In this document: one piece after another, positions 1 through 10,857 of the stretch
How the letters are laid out: every line of letters begins with the position of its first letter
How positions within the stretch are numbered: the stretch's first letter is position 1
Assembly: GCF_041381155.1 (NCBI RefSeq)
Contig: NC_091145.1
Coordinates: 41,381,697-41,445,696 of the forward strand
Direction of reading: 5' to 3'
Source of the DNA: Argopecten irradians
Lineage: Eukaryota; Mollusca; Bivalvia; Pectinida; Pectinidae
Length of the DNA: 64,000 bases
Made by a program: the position numbers and the translations under genes
Notes under the pieces: generated by a model
Seen by the model: only the letters and a program-made list of their open reading frames with translations
Told to the model about the DNA's origin: nothing
Databases searched by the model: none

Positions 1-955
1 GTGCTGGGTTTTGAAAAGGGCACTTTGACCACGATAAATACCAATCAGAGAGGCACAAAGGTTATATCGACGACTTCCAATACAAGGGAAAATCTTTAAA
101 ACTGTCTTGTTGTTTGTGTAATTCTGATTCAACTTAATATCATTTAAATGCTTTAAACTCTCTGAGTTGCTAAGTAATATCAGGACATCTATTTAATTAT
201 TCTGAGTGTACAAAATGATTTTGGAAATTGTTATCTGCCGATCCTATGATCATGACTATAATTGATTCACAAGAAAGATCTAAATTTCATTTATATTAAT
301 TAAAAGAATAGGAAAAATGCAAAATGTATTCTTTTATTTCAATCCAATTACCTTTATTTTAATATATATATCTTTTTTGAAATATTAAAAATACTGTATT
401 GAATTGAATAAGATAACATGTTTCATAATAATGGATTATTAATTAAAAAAATGTTCTAAATTTACAAGCACTAAATTAAGAAAATACAGATAATTAGAGT
501 AGTATTCAAAATATTTTAATTTAATCTGAAAGAGAAAAAAATTGATTTTTTTAATTTGATTTATTTTAATTAATTTGCTATTAATAATTTTATTATTATT
601 AATATATCTTTTCTAAAAATAAATTCACATCGAAATTTTTAAAAAATAATACCGTTTTCATTTTTAAAAACGTGAATATTTGTAAAAATCCGGAAATTCA
701 ATACCTCCGGATCTACTTTTACAATACACCCAAAATGGCGACCATTACGATTGCAAATCTTGTGACATCCATCACATATAGATAGGCCTATAAATTAACA
801 TTAAAAACGTGAGTAAATAATTTACAGTTGTCAGCAGTATTTGTTTTTGAAGTAATGCTCACTATCTGTAGTCATAAAACTTTTTGAAAGGCCAGCTGAT
901 TGATTTGTGTTGTGAAAATATATGAGCTTACGTAAAAATACCTAGTGACCTTGAT
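1..955. other. AT-rich intergenic sequence, no gene seen
   Basis: This stretch is strongly AT-rich, with runs of A and T and several ATTAATTAA-like words around positions 350-660. I see no open frame of useful length and no splice-flanked coding segment. It leads into the ~145-bp tandem array, whose first recognisable unit begins close to position 960. Confidence 0.6.
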
Positions 956-3650
956 CTAGGGGCCACTCGGGTTTGGTCTTTCATAGGTCATGCAGGGGTT
1001 GTGAAAATTAGGCTAATATCTTTGAACGACTTCTTCTAACTAACCAAAAGGTCCAGGGTACTCATATTTGGCCTGTAGCATACTGGGATGAAGGGCTACA
1101 AAAGTTCTGAAAATAAATGACCTTGATCTACTTTCAAGGTCACAGGGGTCAAATAGGCTAAAATCTTTGAACGACTTCTTCTAACTAACCGAAAGGTCCA
1201 GGGTACTCATATTTGGCCTGTAGCATGCTTGGATGAAGGGCTACCAAAGTTGTGAAAATAAATGACCTTGATCTACTTTCAAGGTCACAGGGGTCAAATA
1301 GGCTAAAATCTTTGAACGACTTCTTCTAGGGTACTCATATTTGGCCTGTAGCATGATGGGATGAAGGGCTACAAAAGTTGTGAAACTTAATGACCTTGAC
1401 TTATTGTCAAGGTCACCGGGGTCAAATAGGCTAAAATCTTTGAACGACTTCTTCTAACTAACCGAAATATCCAGGGTACTCATATTTGGCCTGTAGCATG
1501 CTGGGATGAAGGACTACCTAAGTTGTGAAAATAAATGACCTTGACCTACTTTCAAGGTCACAGGGGTCAAATAGGCTAAAATCTTTGAACGACTTCTTCT
1601 AACTAACCAAAAGGTCCAGGGTACTCATATTTGGCCTGTAGCATGATGGGATGAATGGCTACAAAAGTTGTGAAAATTAATGACCTTGACGTGCTGTCAA
1701 GGTCACCGGAGGTCAAATAGGCTAAAATCTTTGAACGACTTCTTCTAACTAACCAAAAGGTCCAGGGTACTCATATTTGGCCTGTAGCATGATGGGATGA
1801 ATGGCTACAAAAGTTGTGAAAATTAATGACCTTGACGTGCTGTCAAGGTCACCGGAGGTCAAATAGGCTAAAATCTTTGAACGACTTCTTCTAACTAACC
1901 GAAACGTCCAGGGAACTCATATTTGGCCTGTAGCATGATGGGATGAATGGCTACAAAAGTTGTGAAAATTAATGACCTTGACGTGCTGTCAAGGTCACCG
2001 GAGGTCAAATAGGCTAAAATCTTTGAACGACTTCTTCTAACTAACCGAAACGTCCAGGGAACTCATATTTGGCCTGTTGCATGCTGGGATGAATGGCTAC
2101 CATAGTTGTGAAAATGAATGACCTTGGCCTACTTTCAAGGTCATAGGAGTCAAATAGACTAAAATCTTTGAACGACTTCTTCTAACTAACCGAAAGGTTC
2201 AGGGTACTCATATTTGGCCTGTAGCATGCTGGGATGAAGGGCTACCAAAGTTGTGAAAATAAATGACCTTGATCTACTTTCAAGGTCACAGGGGTCAAAT
2301 AGGCTAAAATCTTTGAACGACTTCTTCTAACTAACCAAAAGGTCCAGGGTACTCATATTTGGCCTGTAGCATGATGGGATGAAGGGCTACCAAAGTTGTG
2401 AAACTTAATGACCTTGACTTATTGTCAAGGTCACCGGGGGTCGAATAGGCTAAAATCTTTGAACGACTTCTTCTAACTAACCGAAAGGTCCAGGGTACTC
2501 ATATTTGGCCTGTAGCATGCTGGGATGAAGGACTACCTAAGTTGTGAAAATAAATGACCTTGATCTACTTTCAATGTCACAGGGGTCAAATAGGCTAAAA
2601 TCTTTGAACGACTTCTTCTAACTAACCAAAAGGTCCAGGGTACTCATATTTGGCCTGTAGCATGATGGGATGAAGGGCTACAAAAGTTGTGAAACTTAAT
2701 GATCTTGACTTATTGTCAAGGTCACCGGGGGTCGAATAGGCTAAAATCTTTGAACGACTTCTTCTAACTAACCGAAAGGTCCAGGATACTCATATTTAGT
2801 CTGTAGCATGCTGGGATGAAGGACTACCTAAGTTGTGAAAATAAATGACCTTGATCTACTTTCAAGGTCACATGGGTCAAATAGGCTAAAATCTTTGAAC
2901 GACTTCTTCTAACTAACCAAAAGGTCCAGGGTACTCATATTTGGCCTGTAGTATGATGGGATGAAGGGCTACAAAAGTTCTGAAACTTAATGACCTTGAC
3001 TTATTGTCAAGGTCACCGGGGGTCGAATAGGCTAAAATCTTTGAACGACTTCTTCTAACTAACCGAAAGGTCCAGGGTACTCAAATTTAACCTGTAGCAT
3101 GCTGGGATGAATGGCTACCATAGTTGTGAAAATGAATGACCTTGGCCTACTTTCAAGGTCATAGGAGTCAAATAGACTAAAATCTTTGAATGACTTCTTC
3201 TAACTAACCGATAGGTTCAGGGTACTCATATTTGGCCTGTAGCATGATGGGATGAAGGGCTACCAAAGTTGTGAAAATTAATGACCTTGACGTTCTTTCA
3301 AGGTTACAGGAGTCAAATAGGCTAAATTCTTTGAACGATTTTTGTTAACTAACCCAAAATCCAGGGTAATCATATTTTGCTGTTGGCAAGCTGGGATGCA
3401 GGGTTACCATAGTTATAAAAATGAATGACTTTGACCTTCTTTCAAGGTCACGGGTCAATTAAGCTAAAATCTTTTAACTACACCTTTTAATTAGCCGAAA
3501 GGTCCAGGGTATTCATATTTAGTCAGTAGCATGCTGAGATAAAGGGTTATCAAAGTTGTGGAAATGAATGACCTTGACCTACTTTCAAAGTCATGAGAGT
3601 CAAATATTCCAAAATCTTGAATTTTGAACTTCTTCTGAAGTTCTACCAGT
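956..3650 (+). repeat. Tandem repeat array, ~145-bp unit
   Basis: About 17-18 head-to-tail units of roughly 145 bp. Each contains 'TTTGAACGACTTCTTCTAAC', 'GGTCCAGGGTACTCATATTT', 'CTGTAGCATG' and a block where TGACCTTGA and TCAAGGTCA face each other across a short spacer. Units are very similar from about 1000 to 3250 and become diverged towards 3650, where the sequence changes to short 'CCAAGATGGCTGCCACAGAT' duplications. There is no conserved reading frame, so it is non-coding. The same unit occurs reverse-complemented at 5990-6650, so this is a dispersed family that can expand locally. Confidence 0.9.
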
Positions 3651-4000
3651 GTGATTAAGCTGAAACCTGCATGAAATGATCCTGACATGGTCCCGACCAA
3701 GTGTTGTTATATTTTATGTCAATCCAAAATCCAAGATGGCTGCCACAGATGATCCAAGATGGCTGCCACAGATGCCATCTTGAAAACACATTTTGAACTG
3801 CGCTCAAGTTCTACCAGTGCAATTTAACTGAAACTTGAAACATGAAATGCGGCTGATATGATCTTGTCAAAGTGTTGTTATATCTCTGGTTGATCCCAGA
3901 TTGAAGATGGCTACCATATGACACCATATCTAATTATTTTCCTATAAAGCTATTGCCAAGATAGTCAGATGACCGTTAAGGCCCTTGGGCCTCTTGTTTA
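3650..4000 (+). mobile_element. 3' end of a tandem-repeat-bearing dispersed element
   Basis: The tail after the 145-bp array ends in a compact motif at about 3968-4000: 'GACCGTTAAGGCCCTTGGGC' followed by CTCTTGTTT. GGCCC and GGGCC form a 5-bp stem with a TT loop just inside the end. A related end in the same orientation occurs at 5463-5491, and one in the opposite orientation starts at about 5889. Tandem cores inside short non-autonomous elements with a hairpin near one end are typical of Helitron-related 'pearl'-like elements of bivalves; assignment to that class is inference, because the 5' boundary is not defined here. Confidence 0.5.
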
Positions 4001-4099
4001 AAATAGTACGTAGAATCCCCTGATTGACATTTTTAGTCTAGTTCACGAAAATGTGCAGAAGGACCCTTTTTTCTTTCAAATGTGCAATTTTAGAACATT

Positions 4100-4235
4100 T
4101 CAGTCGGCGAAAATGGGGGGGGGGGGCCAACAAGAAATGTTTGCCCTTGTCCAGGGAAACGGGGAGGCAATTGCCCCCCCCCCCCCCCCCCCCCTGACCC
4201 CCTCCAACCCCGACCCCCACCTCCCACACCCGCTT
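4100..4235. repeat. Poly-G / poly-C low-complexity tract
   Basis: A G run near 4115-4126 and a C run near 4174-4193, followed by C-rich sequence, form a simple low-complexity region. Apparent small open frames across it on both strands (glycine- or proline-rich) are composition artefacts. Confidence 0.8.
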
Positions 4236-4539
4236 CCTACGCCCCTGTATCTACATTGCCAAGTAAAACAGCATAGTTCTATGAAGCTTTAGAGTATTTG
4301 ATGGAAATATGACAAGAAGTGAGAGGTATTTTCACCCGTTAATTATGTATATATTATACATGAATACAGGTGAACATGTACATTATTAAGCAAACATGTA
4401 CAATGTACATAGGTCTACAATGTATATGTAAGGTATATTTTTGCTTTGAATACATAAAAGTACACATAAAATTTAGATATATAGTTAGGCTGATTTTTTT
4501 AAGTAAATCAGATGGAAAAAAGTTATATAACTAGTGACA

Positions 4540-4775
4540 TATAGGGGAATGTCAATTAGATGGATAGAGACTATAACTAGGTATATATAAGGAATGTCCA
4601 TTAGACGGATAGGCACTATAACTAAGGATATATAGGGAATTTCCATTAGACGGATATATATTATAGTTAGGGCTATATAAGGAAAGTCCATTAGGCGGAT
4701 AAAGACTATAACTAGAGATATATAGGGAATGCCCATTAGACGGATAGACATTATAACTAAGGTTATACAATGTAT
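4540..4775. repeat. 45-bp tandem repeat, about 5 units
   Basis: Five diverged units of about 45 bp, each with a 'GGAATGTCCATTAGACGGAT' core followed by an AT-rich half. Because 45 is a multiple of 3, the minus strand is open for about 100 codons with a 15-residue period; I read this as a by-product of the repeat and not a gene. A single related word, GTCCATTAGACAGATGAGAT, is present again at about 5173. Confidence 0.85.
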
Positions 4776-5888
4776 ACGGAATGTCAAATATTGATATAAT
4801 GATAAAAGAAATACACGTACTTACTTAGTCCGCTAAACATGCCTATATTATTAGTTTTTCTTCATTTTTTTCCTTATTATAAAGTCTATATATTAGGCCA
4901 ATTTTTTTAAAAGCCTAATAATATTGGCAGGTTTAGCGGGATAGTACATAATATCATGACAAATGAAAATAAAATAATGGTAGAAGCAAGTATCAAACCA
5001 TATAATATAATGAAAACCCTTCTTTATGGCTACAAAAACCTGTACAGTATATGATTATTTACACTTAGAAACTCTTCACAAAACGTTTGCATACGTTTCA
5101 ACGTTTATTAGATTAACACAGTAATCAGGAACCTGTAGTCGATAAATTTGTGTTTTCAGTCGATAGTAGATATGTCCATTAGACAGATGAGATTTCCTGC
5201 GATCGGATGTTTGGAATGTTCACGCGTCGCGCATGCACATAGGGGTTGTTTACACTCGCCGAAAGATAATAATATGAAATAGTGACTAGGTCGGTCCTAT
5301 TTATTTTCAGTTTTTCTCCATTTTGAATAAAATTGTTATACAAACTTTTAAATATTGTTATTAACATAAAGTACACAACTTTTACAATTAATTTTAGTCC
5401 TAAAATTCTTTTTATCTTTTATTACATGATTTTTTAGTGATTTAGTCCCTTTAAGCTTCAATATTGCCGCTAGGCCCTTAGGGTCTCTTGTTTGATGAGA
5501 TATAAAGTTTCGTCTTATAAAATAGACTCAATTATAATTAAGTTAACACAATTTAAGAAAATTGAAAAAAGAAAATTTATATATATATATATAGCGGTAT
5601 CCTAGCAAGCCTTCCCTACGTAATCTACTTAGGCTGTACATATACATGACCTACTTTGTTAGGTCATACTAAACAACTACATCACGAACTAGAGCAAGTG
5701 GGTAGGAGCCAAGTAGTGGCGCCTGTGAGTATAAAATGGATGTAATATTACCGATAAATCTTACCTTCTGCTGGTTCGTCGTTATATCAACCCCTGCAGC
5801 TATAATTAACACGTTGAAGTTCCTTGTAACGCAAGTTATCTCCCTTCTTCAAATGATAACAATTGTTTATCTGTTTGTTCAACTCAAG
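4776..5888. other. Intergenic sequence with element ends
   Basis: No gene is supported. It contains a second repeat terminus of the 'GGCCCTTAGGGTCTCTTGTT' type at 5466-5490, a short (TA)n run near 5580-5594, and AT-rich sequence. The terminus suggests that sequence upstream of 5490 belongs to another member of the dispersed family ending at 4000. Confidence 0.5.
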
Positions 5889-6655
5889 CAGAAAACAAGA
5901 GGTCCAGAAGGCATGTGTCGCTCACCTGGTAAATCTTGCAGGTCATCTACCTGTTTATACAATACACAGTTAGCTAGCTAGCCTTTTTGACCCCTTTTGA
6001 CCTTAAATGGCGGTTAAGGTAAGTCAGTTGCATAAATTTGGAAGCCATTCAATCCACCATGCTACAGGCTTCATAGTTATCGACAAGGTGTCATTATAGA
6101 TTTTAGCCTTTTTGACCCCTGTGACCTTGAATGAAAGTCAATGTCATTTATGTGAACAAACTTGGTAGCCCTTCATCCCAGAACGACATATGCTTCATAT
6201 CTGGTATCTAGGCTTGTTAGTTATTGACACGAAGTTGTTAAAAAGAATTAGAATTTTTTGACCCCTGTGATTTTGAAGTTCAAGGTCATTCATTTGAACA
6301 AACTTGATAGCCCTTCATCCCAGCATGCTACAGACCCGATATCAGTACCCTGGACCTTTCGGTTAATGAGAATAAGTTGTTTTAAAGATTTTAGCTTTTT
6401 TGATCCCTGTGACCTTGAATGAAGGAGGTCAATGTCATTCATTTGATGTTTAGGATGGCCCGATATCAGTACACTGTGCCTTTCAGTTTATAAGAAGAAG
6501 TCATTTATTTTTTTAGCCTTTTTTTACCCCTGTGGCCTTGAATGAAGGTCAAGGTCATTCATTTGAACAACTTGGTAGCCCTTTATTCCAGCATGCTTTA
6601 GGCTTAATATCAGTACCCTGGGCCTTCCGGTTCTTGAGAAGAAGTCGTTTGAATA
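5889..6655 (-). mobile_element. Inverted-orientation relative of the 145-bp repeat family
   Basis: It begins with AAAACAAGAGGTCCAGAAGG, the reverse complement of the end type seen at 4000, and continues from about 5990 with four to five diverged units that match the reverse complement of the 145-bp monomer (for example 'GACCCCTGTGACCTTGAATG', 'TTGGTAGCCCTTCATCCCAG', 'GTACCCTGGACCTTTCGGTT'). The combination of end plus tandem core, in opposite orientation, supports one family that transposed separately to both places. Divergence is much higher than in the first array. Confidence 0.7.
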
Positions 6656-7523
6656 AAAAGTTTACGGACGGCGCAATGATGAATTATAATTGGCTTACTT
6701 TATATCCAGATATAATTGAATACACATACGGGTGTTTTATGGACAGACATTTAGCTTTTTTTTAGTAATTTGAAAGAAACATTTCGCAAACAGCATAAAA
6801 CAATTAGCATTTAGGATAAAATATTTCGCAATAAGTATAAAACATGTCGAACCGGCTTTTCCAAACTTATTGTCGTTGTTATGTAACACGAAAATCAAAA
6901 CAATAAATACCAACATATACATTTGGTGTTTTGAAAAGTGGAATTTTAATCAGTCTATATTACCGATCGTTCTTCACGATAATCATGTATATTGGACTGC
7001 GAAGAAATTTAAGACCCAAAACATTTTTTTTATAATCAAAACACTCAAAACAGCTAAGCTATGAAATTAACAAATAAATATTCATGTAAACATACAGGAA
7101 AGCATTTCGGTCTGGCCCGCACGGTAGGTTAACACCTATAAATCGAGAGGCTGCCTTGATCTATCCGACAACCATTAAATATGGACTTAGAAGTCCAAGA
7201 CAGAAATATAGTTTTTAAGGTAAATACAGAAGTTTTTCATAACATTTTGGAGAAAACTCTGGTAATAAAGTCAGACACACAGATATATAAATGTCTGGCC
7301 TGAATGACGTTATTAAAACAGATTTTGAAACTGACATTGTTTGTCTGGAGATATTTACACCAAAATATTGAAATCACAAAACATACCTTCATACAAATCT
7401 TGTTATGACTTTTATTTAGTATGGTTAATAGAGTCACATTTATAAATAACCGTGAAGTATAGCCAATATCATAGGGAATAATTAAGTTGAACGCCATTAA
7501 CTTTTTCGTTACATATATCCTTC
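6656..7523. other. Intergenic sequence, no gene seen
   Basis: AT-rich sequence with a few short open frames lacking recognisable domains or codon bias. I see no tandem repeats and no element ends. Confidence 0.5.
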
Positions 7524-7687
7524 ATATAGGGATTGGATTGCGCTTTTATGTTAACCATGCTTGTATGGAGCAATTCCTCTAAGAATATATTCTATGGGGC
7601 GCGTTAGCGCCCCATATTGAATATATTCTTAGAGGAATTGCTCCATACAAGCATGGTTAACATAAAAGCGCAATCCAATCCCTATAT
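7524..7687. mobile_element. 164-bp near-perfect palindrome (foldback/MITE-like hairpin)
   Basis: The left arm (7524-7602) and right arm (7607-7687) are reverse complements apart from a small difference near the centre. The arms start and end with ATATAGGGATTGG and CCAATCCCTATAT. The centre is ATGGGGCGC-GTTA-GCGCCCCAT, so the tip is GC-rich while the arms are AT-rich. No coding capacity. Most likely a foldback or hairpin MITE. No clear target duplication is visible at the borders, so the class is unknown. Confidence 0.85.
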
Positions 7688-8765
7688 TTACACTCACACG
7701 ATTTTTTATTTATACTTTATGCAATAAAATTGTCATTTGAAAGTGACGTAATTATTCAATAAAAGTCGGTCAAAAGTGGGAGGAGCTTACTCAATTGAAC
7801 AGCGAATTATGACGCTTCACGTAAGATAGAATTATTCATCCGCGACGACAAAAAAGTTCAATATTTTAGTGTTAAGTAAACATGACAAACAAAGAAAATT
7901 TATGAGATAATTTTATTTAATCAGATCAGATTTTTAGATATATATTCAATTTTGCTAAAAGTTAATATATAGCGTAGTAACATAAAGTATTTGTACTCGG
8001 CCACATGTGTGAACTCGGTGACCGTTGTGCAGCGTTTGCCGAAGTTGTCAAAAACCAGTTTTCAAGTAGCTCAATGTGTTTGAGATTGTCGTCTGACTTG
8101 ACGATATTACATCCTTGGGAGTCATGTGATTATATAATCTACGCTTAGATCCATCGCCATCGATAGATTGAATAACTTCACTTGTGTTCGATGGATACAA
8201 TGTAGCTGTGTTGACGCGTAACTGTCAACACGTGGATTACTAGCGGTGCATGTTTTATAATACACACGATTAAATTCTCAAAGAACATAGACAAGAGGAT
8301 ATGTTTATTACTGACCTCTGTCAGAGGGTCTCACGCCCGTCCACCCCAAAGACTTGATCGTAGGACGAACACAGACACAGAGGTAATGTTTACATTTGAC
8401 ATCCATCATTTTTAACAAAAGTGAAAGCACTGCACGTCGCCCGGTCGGGATATTTTTCCCGTTTCTTTATACAATTGTTAATTTTAAAAATGTTTGTATC
8501 ATGTATAAATATAAAACATATTATGTATTATTGTTCATATCTTTCCAAATTTCTATGAAAAACAACTATATACACGTAATGTTGCGTCAAAATGTAAACA
8601 AAGCCATGTGTTTCTTTAAAAAAAAGTAGCCCCTTTACGTTGCATAGAACATTTTCATACGCAAGTTCAAAGTTCAATGTTACCATGCAGTTATGGTAAA
8701 CATAATCGGCTAGTACTTGCGTATAGTGAACAAGCCTAGCAAGTGTAAATATAAGGTTATTCAAA
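7688..8765. other. Intergenic sequence, no gene seen
   Basis: No recognisable coding segment. Small open frames near 8396-8770 overlap on both strands and show no domain. The stretch ends at the short repeats lying just beyond the stop codon of the TRIM gene, so its right part may include that gene's 3' untranslated region. Confidence 0.45.
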
Positions 8766-9015
8766 AACAAATCCTTTACAAGGCTTTGTAAAAGTTACAA
8801 GGCTAGTCGAAAAAAAAACTCCTTCAAAAGGCTTCGCAAAACTGTGTCCTTCACAAGGGTTTTCGAACACTTTGTCCCTTCACAAGGGTTTTCGAAAACA
8901 ATCCTTCATAAGGATGTTCAAAGACTTTGTCCTTCATAAGGATTTTCCAAATGTGTCTGGCCCAAGGAGTTTTGAAGACTTTGTCCTTCACAAGGTCTTT
9001 CGAGGTCAATTTGTC
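8766..9015. repeat. ~28-bp imperfect repeats 3' of the TRIM gene
   Basis: Eight or nine imperfect units of 27-30 bp built on 'TCCTTCACAAGGGTTTTCGA' and variants. Each unit contains a small self-complementary CCTT..AAGG core, so the transcript would form a row of short hairpins. The repeats start directly after the TRIM stop codon (minus strand) and are probably within its 3' untranslated region. Confidence 0.7.
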
Positions 9016-10857
9016 CTAATACTGACCAACAATGCGGTAGATTTTCACTTGATTGTTTCTCTTGTTCATAAAGATGGGTGCCTCTTGGGTTATGAGAAGC
9101 ATTGTTCTTTGTTTATTTGAAGCAACTGTTCGTGCGAATAGTGCGTCGCCTGATCCCAAGAGAAGTTTGGCCTGAAATACGTTGTTGACCACCGATCTGT
9201 GGTCTTCATACACAACAACTGACCGTGAGAACAGTGACCCGAACGGCCTGCGAGCATTCCGTACAACCATGATGACACCATATCTGACACCGACCAATCC
9301 GTGAACCAGACCGACGGATGTCCATCCGAGCGTATCCCGATAACAAAACCCGTCCAGCGTCTGACACTCGCCATCACCCTGGTAGCAATGGAGCTGCTGT
9401 CGTAAAAACACGTCTGTTGAAGTGGCGTAAAGATGTTCGGAAACCGGACAATATCCCAAATACTCTCCGAATGAGAACAATTTTGTGAAAATCTTTGTGA
9501 CAAAAATCAACTGATAATCGTAGATTTTGATGCAAGCTGGATTGAGCCACGAGTTGCCACAATACACATACAGTAAGGCATTTCCAGATGACAGCCCATA
9601 GCAAGGCTGATCTGTGGAAACAAATGTATGTTCATGTGGCACCTTGTCTCTTATCGCGTACAAATGGATGACATTTCTTTTCCCGAACGTAACGGCTATA
9701 CTGTTGCATTCAGTTTCGACAACATCGAAGGGAGGTGCTAAGAGGTCAATACAATTCACAAAAACAAAACGAGAAGAAAACATTTTGATGCTGTTGTTGT
9801 TGGAATCTACCAGTACGATCCGCCCGTCCGTCAGTATGGTAGCTCCAGTAATCAGACAATTCTTTGAGTCGGATGGAAGCTTGGCATCAAATGATTCGCT
9901 CATTCGGAGACCAAAATAATAAGGAATGTCCCCACCTTTTCGTTCAACTTCTGCTGAAGAATCTTTTAGTTTGAATGAAGACACCGCGCACGCTACGTAG
10001 GCCTGTGTGCGTCTTTTGATGTCGCTGAGAGTATTGGGAAGCCGGGTAAGGCGGCGGTGTCGTTCTTGGAGCTCTTCAAGAGTAACTTGTAGTACCTCCA
10101 CAGATGTACTTAACTGGTTGATTGATTGCTGGCTTCCTAGAGTAGTCGCCAGGGTTACCTGAGAGCGTGTATCATCAATAGCCATTTGAAAATCGGTTTT
10201 TCGCTTTTCCAGGTTTATACGATGACTCTCGACAATTTGGCCGATCATAGTACGAATATTGCGAATGCTTTTCTCGTCCTTGATCTTGTAATTTCTAAGA
10301 AGCGAACGCTTGGAAAGAGCTCCATCAGTATTGCCTTCACACCTCTCAAGATCGAGTTTAACTTGTTCTAAACTCTTTTGCAAAACTTGAAGTTTATTAA
10401 GGGTTTCATCAAACTGTGATTTTAGTAAGCCTTTGGTAACAACTGAGCACTTGCTGTGCTTATAAACAGCACACGTCTCACAAATCTCTCGCGTGTGAGT
10501 TTGACACAACACAGAAAGCTGCCCCTGATGACAAGTGCAGTTCGTCGAGGCACTGTCTATCGATTCAGGATCTTTTGGCAGAGAATCCAACATGCTAACA
10601 AACCTATGGTCTGTCAGAAAATCCTCAGCCCACCGCTGACGCGAGGACTTTTGATCAGGTGCCGCCGTAAATGCACGACAGATAGGACATTTAAATCCTT
10701 TCATACGTCTTTCGTGTGTGATCGTCCTTGACATAATATAGGAGTGCAGACAACTCTTGCAGAACCCGTGGCAACATGGTAAACTCTTTGGTTCCTTAAG
10801 CTCCTCTGTGCATATAGGGCAACACAAATTTTCCTCTTTGTAAGTAGCCAGCGCCAT
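9016..10857 (-). CDS. TRIM-family RING/B-box E3 ubiquitin ligase, single exon
   Basis: A 613-residue intact frame without introns. A C3HC4 RING is seen at residues 13-60 (Cys13, Cys16, Cys28, His30, Cys33, Cys36, Cys57, Cys60). A B-box follows at 107-140 (Cys107, His110, Cys118, Cys126, Cys129, His134, Cys137), then a helical, Leu/Glu/Lys-rich coiled-coil region at about 145-290. The C-terminal ~310 residues look like a degenerate beta-propeller (for example 'TILTDGRIVLVDSNNNSIKM'), as in the TRIM2/3/56-like proteins that are expanded in bivalves. The start is the ATG at 10857 (A at -3, G at +4). By family knowledge it should transfer ubiquitin with an E2 enzyme; in molluscs many such genes are linked to immune signalling, but the substrate is unknown. 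Intronless structure fits a lineage-expanded or retroposed copy. Closest named orthologue cannot be set. Confidence 0.9.
   Translation of the reverse strand: MALATYKEENLCCPICTEELKEPKSLPCCHGFCKSCLHSYIMSRTITHERRMKGFKCPICRAFTAAPDQKSSRQRWAEDFLTDHRFVSMLDSLPKDPESIDSASTNCTCHQGQLSVLCQTHTREICETCAVYKHSKCSVVTKGLLKSQFDETLNKLQVLQKSLEQVKLDLERCEGNTDGALSKRSLLRNYKIKDEKSIRNIRTMIGQIVESHRINLEKRKTDFQMAIDDTRSQVTLATTLGSQQSINQLSTSVEVLQVTLEELQERHRRLTRLPNTLSDIKRRTQAYVACAVSSFKLKDSSAEVERKGGDIPYYFGLRMSESFDAKLPSDSKNCLITGATILTDGRIVLVDSNNNSIKMFSSRFVFVNCIDLLAPPFDVVETECNSIAVTFGKRNVIHLYAIRDKVPHEHTFVSTDQPCYGLSSGNALLYVYCGNSWLNPACIKIYDYQLIFVTKIFTKLFSFGEYLGYCPVSEHLYATSTDVFLRQQLHCYQGDGECQTLDGFCYRDTLGWTSVGLVHGLVGVRYGVIMVVRNARRPFGSLFSRSVVVYEDHRSVVNNVFQAKLLLGSGDALFARTVASNKQRTMLLITQEAPIFMNKRNNQVKIYRIVGQY

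Noticed and set aside
4053-4292. Small Gly- or Pro-rich frames around 4.1 kb
   Set aside because: They arise from poly-G/poly-C tracts and overlap on both strands.
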